A stretch of 64,000 nucleotides of DNA from Apiospora phragmitis (lineage: Eukaryota; Ascomycota; Sordariomycetes; Amphisphaeriales; Apiosporaceae), in contig JAQQWL010000007.1 of NCBI GenBank assembly GCA_038363925.1, positions 1,860,001 to 1,924,000 on the forward strand, given 5' to 3'. The position numbers and the translations under genes are program-made. Each line of letters starts with the position of its first letter. Position 1 is the first letter of the stretch. Positions 58,291-64,000 of this stretch are shown here, piece by piece. The notes beneath the pieces were generated by a model. That model saw only the letters and a program-made list of their open reading frames with translations. It was not told the origin of the DNA and did no database searches.

Positions 58291-58942
58291 CTAGCAATAT
58301 AAGGACATGTGGTGTAGTGGTGCACACCCAGAATGCGTGCAATCTTGATTCGTTCGAGAGCGACACAGGACGGGAGGCGTGAGTTCGAGCCTCACCAAGT
58401 CCACTATTTCTTTTTTGAAAAAGTCTTTTGTGAAAATCTTATCCCTTGACTTGTCTCGTATTACAACAACTCGTGTGCCGGCTCCGCCATCACCACACTC
58501 GCGCTCAGGGTTGTGCATATTCTCCATCCTCCCCCGCTTCTCCTGCACCGCTGTCTCGAAGATCAACGAGACCCCGGGGTTCGGAGAGCCAAGGTAGATG
58601 ATAGTACTCCCAGCATAGCTGTAGATCTCCCGCATGATGCTGACTCGTTGGTTGCGCTCCAGGATGTTGGCCTGGTTGATACAAATGGCATCAACCCAGG
58701 CGGTCATGACCTCGGACGTGTTACGGATGTCCTTCAGCGCCGCGCTCAGGTTCGCCGTGATCCCTAGCTTGACGGATCCGCCAGCCAGGGTAATGGTGTC
58801 CGTGGGCGCCGGGCCACCCCACACCTAGGACAGCGCCGTGTAGGATCTCCTTCGCAGGGCCTGGGTAGAGCTCCAGCAACCGGATGTCATCGGGCTTCAG
58901 GAGGTCCATGTAGATGGAATCGTGTGGGGAGGACGTATCCAT
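58291..58942 (-). pseudogene. Shortened HET-domain (heterokaryon incompatibility) fragment
   Basis: The core HET signature is clear: TAWVDAICINQANILERNQR followed by VSIMREIYSYAGSTIIYLG. HET domains act in non-self recognition and programmed cell death in filamentous ascomycetes. Upstream, ATG 58942 starts MDTSSPHDSIYMDLLKPDDI then RLLELYPGPAKEILHGAVL, and a one-base shift near 58815-58830 (CCCC run) leads to VWGGPAPTDTITLAGG. Compared with typical HET proteins, the stretch between the LLELYPG motif and the YEALSYVWG motif is largely missing. After the HET core the frame runs through a basic segment into sequence antisense to a tRNA-like element and stops at 58291, so the usual long C-terminal region is absent. 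Probably a non-functional remnant. Confidence 0.7.
58303..58403 (+). tRNA. tRNA-like element, probably a degenerate tRNA-Gln
   Basis: A-box-like TGGTGTAGTGGTGCAC (58310-58325) and B-box GAGTTCGAGCCTC (58381-58393) are present. The T-arm is perfect (GTGAG, loop TTCGAGC, CTCAC). The D-stem GTGT/ACAC pairs. The acceptor GGACATG/CAAGTCC pairs with one A-A mismatch and is followed by A at 58403. The anticodon arm is abnormal: CCAGA pairs poorly with TCTTG around a 10-base loop, and about 25 extra bases including a small hairpin (CGTT..AGCG) lie before the T-arm. A normal fungal tRNA-Gln is about 72 nt with a TGGTGTAGTGGT start and AATCTTGA at the anticodon arm; both are echoed here. Best read as a tRNA pseudogene or an unusual intron-bearing tRNA. 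No anticodon can be assigned. Confidence 0.5.
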
Positions 58943-59900
58943 AACGGAAGCTAGCTAGCTCGCTGGCGAAAACAGGGGGCAAGCCGCGAGAGTTTAGATG
59001 TTAATAGACTGGGGGATAAACAAATCGGAGGTGGTGCGAAGCAAAGATGCATGCTGTCCTTATTAAGTAGAATCTGCCTTGTCCTGCCTTCGTCGTATGA
59101 TTGAGCATGTTCAACCAGGCCTCGATGATTGGCCAAGAGAATCTGCAGCGGTCATCTGCCAAGCCTATGGGTACTCCTTACTATGTATCCTGCATGTCCG
59201 ACTATTATGCCTCAGGCTGAACATGAACCACTTTCTCTGCGAGCGACTGTCAAGGTGTTCTCCGTACTGGGTAAAGACGTTTTAACTAAGTTGGCAGTAT
59301 TTGTTTCTCTCAACCTCGCTCGTGAACCAATTGTTGGGAAAGCCGATACATGAAATTCTGCCTGGGTCAGACGCATCTATCAATGGCAGTCCGCTCGGCA
59401 GGTGGCATGAAGCTAGGCATCTTGCAGACTCAAGGCCTCCAAGCCAGTAAGCGCATTGGCATGTTTTCGTGTTAGTGGGTGTGCGTGACGGCACAGCTCA
59501 TCTCGGGGAGAACTGCAACGGCGCACTGAACATCTTCGAACAACAATCGCCGATGTGATTTCGCCCAAGGTTTGTGATGCTACAACTGTTACGCCGAAGG
59601 TCACTTAATCAACTAATAGTGCTTGGATGACAACCGCTCGAGGCGTCTCTTGGACCAGTAGTATTCCGCCAGGGAATATCTGGAGGCATAGTACATGTAG
59701 TCCTGAGTGGTGTTCTGACTTATCAACGCTTTTGATTTCGTATAGTAGTACGACTCTGATAGGCATCAAAGGTAAAAGGGGCATAATACCAGCTACTCCA
59801 GCCGCAATGTCAAACACCCATAGTATCATATCGTTCACCTACCTAGGCCAGAAGAGTTATGCCCCTATAAATCTGGAAGCAGGCGCTGATATTTTGGATT
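58943..59900. other. Intergenic stretch
   Basis: Upstream of the HET fragment. No coding frame or RNA is supported. Confidence 0.4.
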
Positions 59901-59910
59901 GAGTGCATAT

Positions 59911-61130
59911 TCAAGCCCGTTGCGTTGATGGGATGCTGTACGACGGCTGCCCAGGAAGAGGACAGCATATCCACGTCGTGCTGGATAGGTAGGGTTGAGA
60001 AAGCGTGCCATCGAAGATGGTGCCTTGAGTGTTTGCATTACCGGTATGACTTACAGAATCTTCCATTCTTCCTCTGGCATCTATGGTTATACAACAAGGA
60101 TGGTCGCCCCGAAAGATTCGGGGATAACCAGCATGCCAACCAGGAAACCGCAAATAACACCGACTGGGTCGTAGGGATGACAAAAACGGGATGGCAAATC
60201 GCTCGCCTGTGTATGCCGGAAACAGCTCGTCTCTATTGCCTCCCAGGTCCAGATCCAAATTCGCGAGTAATGCCCGGATGCCGCGGAGGTGGCGGTGTGT
60301 CTGCATTCACACCATACCGTCCTGCGCGGGTGACTTGACTCGGGACATCGCCACTGATATAGAGTGGGACGTTAGAACAACATAATTCGATATACATCAA
60401 GTCGCCCGCGCTTAACGCGCGCCACGCGGCCAAGACTAGACGGCATTCATTGAGACCGGATGAAAGCAAAAGTCTAAAAGGCTCGAAGAACGTTTCGATT
60501 TCCGCTCCCTGGGTGGACCCAAAGAATACACCGAACGAAGTACAACGGCGCACGTCCAAAGAAGGGTCCGAGACAGCCGCCAGCCAAGTTCGGTAGACGA
60601 CTCGAGCAAAGTCGTGGGGGATTCGAAGTAGGTAGCCCTTCCCGTCGTCGGTCGGGAGGCAAGTCGGGTAGCTGCAGCAACGACCAAACTCTTGATCGAG
60701 AGGGGTAGGAAATTGGAGGATTGCACGCACACTGGAACAGACAGCGAACAGACCCGGCTACGCACTTAGGCTCTGGCCGAGCTGGCACGCACCTGGCCGC
60801 TCACGACCACGCGGCAACAGGCTTCAGGTTCAGGGCTGCATGCGATGCACAGGCACAGAAAGTCAGCCAGTGGCGAGCCGTCCTCCCGAAACGAATCATG
60901 CCCACTGATGGCACCTAAGATAACCCCCCATTGCGCTTTAGTGGCATCAAGAAACTTGTTTACCATCTCCTACATCTTAAAACGGCTGCGGGTTGTATGT
61001 AAAATTGTACGGACTGGAGATCGTCGCTGCAGGTCCCGGCACATTTCAAACGCAAGCTGCGTATCATACGCGTCCACGATGGAGAAAGCCGCCAGGTTAA
61101 AAAAAGACTTCTTGTACATGCAGTAAACAT
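59911..61130 (-). pseudogene. Fragmented coding sequence of unknown family
   Basis: Several minus-strand pieces look like protein but lie in different frames with stops between them. They are KSFFNLAAFSIVDAYDTQLA.. (about 60970-61115), MVNKFLDATKAQWGVILGAI.. (60766-60966), VRAILQFPTPLDQEFGRCCS..FFEPFRLLLSSGLNE (60233-60730) and possibly RGIRALLANLDLDLGGNRDE.. (from about 60290 downwards). A GTGCGT..TTCCAG pair near 60718-60788 could be an intron, but its phase does not match. No family is recognised. Its position beside the HET remnant suggests an eroded accessory gene; the boundaries are approximate. Confidence 0.35.
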
Positions 61131-63363
61131 CTCAAGAACTTGCGGTGATGACGTGGGCAAATGGTGGGTATCCAGGGCATGTAGAGAGAAAAAAAATCAT
61201 TTTTCTTTGTTCATATTTTTTGTCGTCGGTGGTATCTCACGAGTCAGTCAGTATAGGCTGCCTTGCAGTCGGTGGAGGAGAGGGAAAGAGGCACGACACA
61301 AACACCAAAGCCAGTCAACATGCACCCTTTGCGTACATGATTCACTCAGCACTTACTCAGTGCTTGTTATATTCATTGAAAGAACTTGCGTCCTAGTGGC
61401 ATATTTAGAAGGTAGCTGGAAGCCAGGTAATCAATCTAGAGGAAGCGCCGGTGCTGTTCAATTAAAATGTCAGATGAGCGGAACCCCACATGGGCGTGAT
61501 AGCTGATCCAGATGGGTTAGATGGTGTGGGATTAGGTTACGGTAGGTACCTAAGGTAACAGTCAGACACAGAGCATGAACTGCGAAATGGCGACATTGGA
61601 GATTAGATGCGACCCCTAACCAGAAACCGCGCGATGGGTTTGGTGCTCGAAGAATCGATAATTGACGGTGAGCCAATGTTTAGGATACGAGTGCGCAACC
61701 GTTTACCAGCAAACTGCGGTTGAGCATGGCAATCTGAGAAATTCGAGTTCATACTTCCATAACCTACTCCGTAGGTACCTACATGCAGATCTAGATCCGA
61801 TGCCGCCGTTAGGGAATCAGTGCGGTAATGTCGCGCACGCAAGAGTGTAGCAGGTATGTATGCTGTATGTAGAGTCCATAAGCTCCACCCCAGCTTATCG
61901 TCTTCTACTAACCTTACAGTACATACTCCCTACTCTGTACCTCCAATGCAATCAACCCGTTCTGGGCAGCACTGGCTCATCAGTCCCTTGGCGAAATGCA
62001 ATGGATCCCTTGGCAAAGTGGCTCTCGCATCTCCTTTTCTCTAGTATATAGTTGCCCCGATACTTTCTGTGAGATTCACGATGCGCGAGATAGTAGGTAG
62101 TAGGGTTGTTCTGACCCGGATCTGCCAGCGGTTTTTACGGATGCGTTTCCAACCCTGTTTGTTCTCCAGTTTGTCTCCAGTTCCAACTTCATGGAGTCGC
62201 ATGGGCACTGCTGATCTGGCCTGGAGACACCCATCGTACCAAAAGCTTGGCCTTCTTCCAAATCGGACCACCTATCAAGCTATGTTCGTCTGTTCTTCTC
62301 GTGCTTGGCACTTTGTACCTTGCATGCAATTCCGTTGCATGCGACCAACCACTACCACCATGGGGTGCGACCAACAGCAAAGGGGAGGGTTTACCTATCA
62401 TTCTGCCCACCTGTATGTACGTTGTGGTCACTCAGGCCGTTTCGAGCACCCCAGGCACCAGGCCCGATTCACCTGAAGAAGCGTCTTCTGGCGCCTTTAG
62501 AACGACTGGGCAAATAACATCCCCATTGGCGGTTATACCCCAGCGACCCTGGTCGTCGTGATTTTAGATGGCGCCGTTTTTTTTCTCGACCGGATCCCAA
62601 CGCCCGAAGCTAAGTGGTCGTAGATCCCCCTGATTAATTCCAGGGCAAAGTGACCTGGCTCATACACCCAAATTCGCCCTGATACACATGTCTCTGTTGT
62701 TCTGCCGATGCAGGTACCTGCTGTACGCCAAGCACACACCACCGGATTGGTCTGGCCAGCATGCCCATTCCCTACCACGGCAGACCAATGACACGGCTTC
62801 GCTGGAGTCGTGGAATGGAGAAGAGGAGGCTGTGGAGGGTGTGTCGACAACAATCGCCAGGTATCGCAAGCTATTCGATACCCACTTGGGGTCCATGGCT
62901 GGCCAGTCCCTTGAGTCTCTCCAGGCTTTATTAATCTTGTTAATCCCTTCTGAGGTGTGGTGTATAACATCCGACTCTCCTCCCGCCTCCCTTCCTTTCC
63001 CCAGTCTGTGGATTCGTCTCGCACTTGAAGCAAACCTGTTCGCCTTTCTTTGACGGAAGCGCTCGTCCACTCATTGTCCGGTGATATCTCTCACCAAGTC
63101 GCTCATTACCATCTCACCTTCGCCATACGACTGCTTCATTGTTTGTTGCAGCTGTCCATCTGAATTGCCACTTTCATTTCACCCACCACTCTTGCTTGTT
63201 GACCTCGATCGTCAAAGATAAAACCCCGGCCTCGCTTACGACGTTGGACAGCTGTTTCGGAAAGAGTCTACCTCGCCAGTTTCAAGACACAAAGCACTTT
63301 GTTTGAAGGGATTATCGAGAACACAAACAGACGTTGAAACACCGCAACTAGTTTCTACTCAAG
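61131..63363. other. Intergenic stretch of about 2.2 kb
   Basis: No gene was recognised. The last 300 bases (63060-63363) have the CT-rich, then CAAACAGACG-type leader character of a strong fungal promoter and should drive the TOS1-like gene at 63364. Confidence 0.45.
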
Positions 63364-64000
63364 ATGAAGTACTCCATGGTTTTCGCCGCCGCCGCGGCTA
63401 CAGTGGTTTCTGCTGGAAACACCGGAAAGTGTAACGACGAAGGTGGTAACTTCTTCTGCACGGCTGTCAAGGCTCTGCAGTATGATGGTCTAGATGTTGC
63501 TGGTAAATACAAGGCTGTCACTTCCATGGGCGCCGATGGATCGTGCAACTTTGCGGACGTTGCCTTTTCAGGTCCTATCGCCCCTTTCGATGAAGACGTA
63601 AGCAAACAACCATCACATCGAAGCGCACAGTACTGACTTTGCCCGTAGCTTTCTATCCACGTGCGTGGACCTGCTACCATAGAAAAGGCGGCTGTTTACA
63701 TCCCCAAGACAAACTCGAAGAGAGACGCACCCGTGCCTCACTCCAAGCGCCACGGCCACCAGCACCTCCACAAGAGGTTCCATGAGCACCAGCATGAGGA
63801 GCGTGCCGTCGGCGACGTTGTCCACGCAAAGATTGACGGTCAAGATGTGACCTGGACCAACACCTACGATGGATCGGGTGCGGCGTCTACCCCCGGCCGC
63901 TGCCCCGGCCGCACCCGCGGCAAAGGCACCTGAAGTCAATGTCGCATCAAACTTCGTCAAGTCAGAAAAGGTGGCTTCGGCCCCCAAGGCGGCGGGTTCG
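63364..64000 (+). CDS. TOS1: TOS1-type cell-wall protein, N-terminal part (cut by window edge)
   Basis: Exons 63364-63597 and 63649 onward; a 51-nt intron (GTAAGC donor, ACTGAC branch, GTAG acceptor) lies between. The signal peptide MKYSMVFAAAAATVVSA is followed by the Tos1 N-terminal domain: CNDEGGNFFCTAVKALQYDG, SMGADGSCNFADVAFSGPIA and LSIHVRGPATIEKAAVYIP. A Kex2-type SKRDA..SKR site and a His-rich stretch follow. Tos1 proteins are covalently linked cell-wall proteins with reported beta-1,3-glucan-hydrolysing activity. In the plain frame a stop occurs at 63933. One base removed at the CCCCC run (63890-63894) restores an Ala/Pro linker (AAAPAAPAAKAPEVNVASNF) that stays open to the window end. 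The C-terminal glycosidase-like domain is beyond the edge. Confidence 0.88.

Overview
This window looks like nuclear DNA of a filamentous ascomycete (Pezizomycotina, probably a Sordariomycete). Genes are sparse and on both strands. They carry short GT..AG introns (about 50-85 nt) with CTGAC/CTAAC-like branch sites. The proteins are fungal: a Zn2Cys6 regulator, a HET fragment, a TOS1 cell-wall protein and a GH76 mannanase. One transposon has been damaged by C:G to T:A changes typical of repeat-induced point mutation (RIP).

Layout. 1-1379 (-) is a disordered Pro/Ser/Lys-rich protein running off the left edge. 1.62-3.02 kb is a RIP-mutated Tc1/mariner copy with both inverted repeats. 3.5-6.1 kb (-) is an unknown cysteine-rich protein of about 850 aa. 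8.3-9.55 kb (+) is an ERD2-type K/HDEL receptor with a long acidic tail. 10.2-12.2 kb (-) is a secreted GH76 alpha-1,6-mannanase. 13.6-19.6 kb holds three nuclear genes for mitochondria: GTP:AMP kinase (-), TIM10 (-) and mitochondrial lysyl-tRNA synthetase (+), the last two divergent. 20.4-22.9 kb (-) is an unknown LRR-like protein. 22.9-34.7 kb is almost gene-free and starts with a family of degenerate repeats. 34.7-36.4 kb (+) is a PH-domain protein with Ala/Glu/Pro-rich tail. 37.9-39.0 kb (-) is adenine phosphoribosyltransferase. 39.0-44.0 kb is gene-free and microsatellite-rich. 44.0-46.0 kb (-) is an unknown polytopic membrane protein. 47.3-48.7 kb (-) is the peroxisomal ubiquitin ligase PEX2. 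50.5-52.7 kb (+) is a Zn2Cys6 regulator lacking one zinc ligand. 53.2-56.4 kb (+) is a Kap120/importin-11 karyopherin. 56.6-61.1 kb is a patch of broken pieces: a disrupted unknown gene, a shortened HET domain, a tRNA-like element and more coding debris. 63.4 kb to the right edge (+) is the start of a TOS1-type cell-wall protein.

Most intact genes are housekeeping: organelle import and translation, nucleotide salvage, ER retrieval, peroxisome import and nuclear transport. No operon or biosynthetic cluster is evident.

The most striking global feature is that about eleven otherwise convincing coding regions or fragments change reading frame once or twice by one base, usually beside a short homopolymer. 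Eight of eleven need one base removed. Assembly indels are the simplest explanation. Cryptic introns, real decay or +1 frameshifting are the alternatives, and the coordinates are given for checking.
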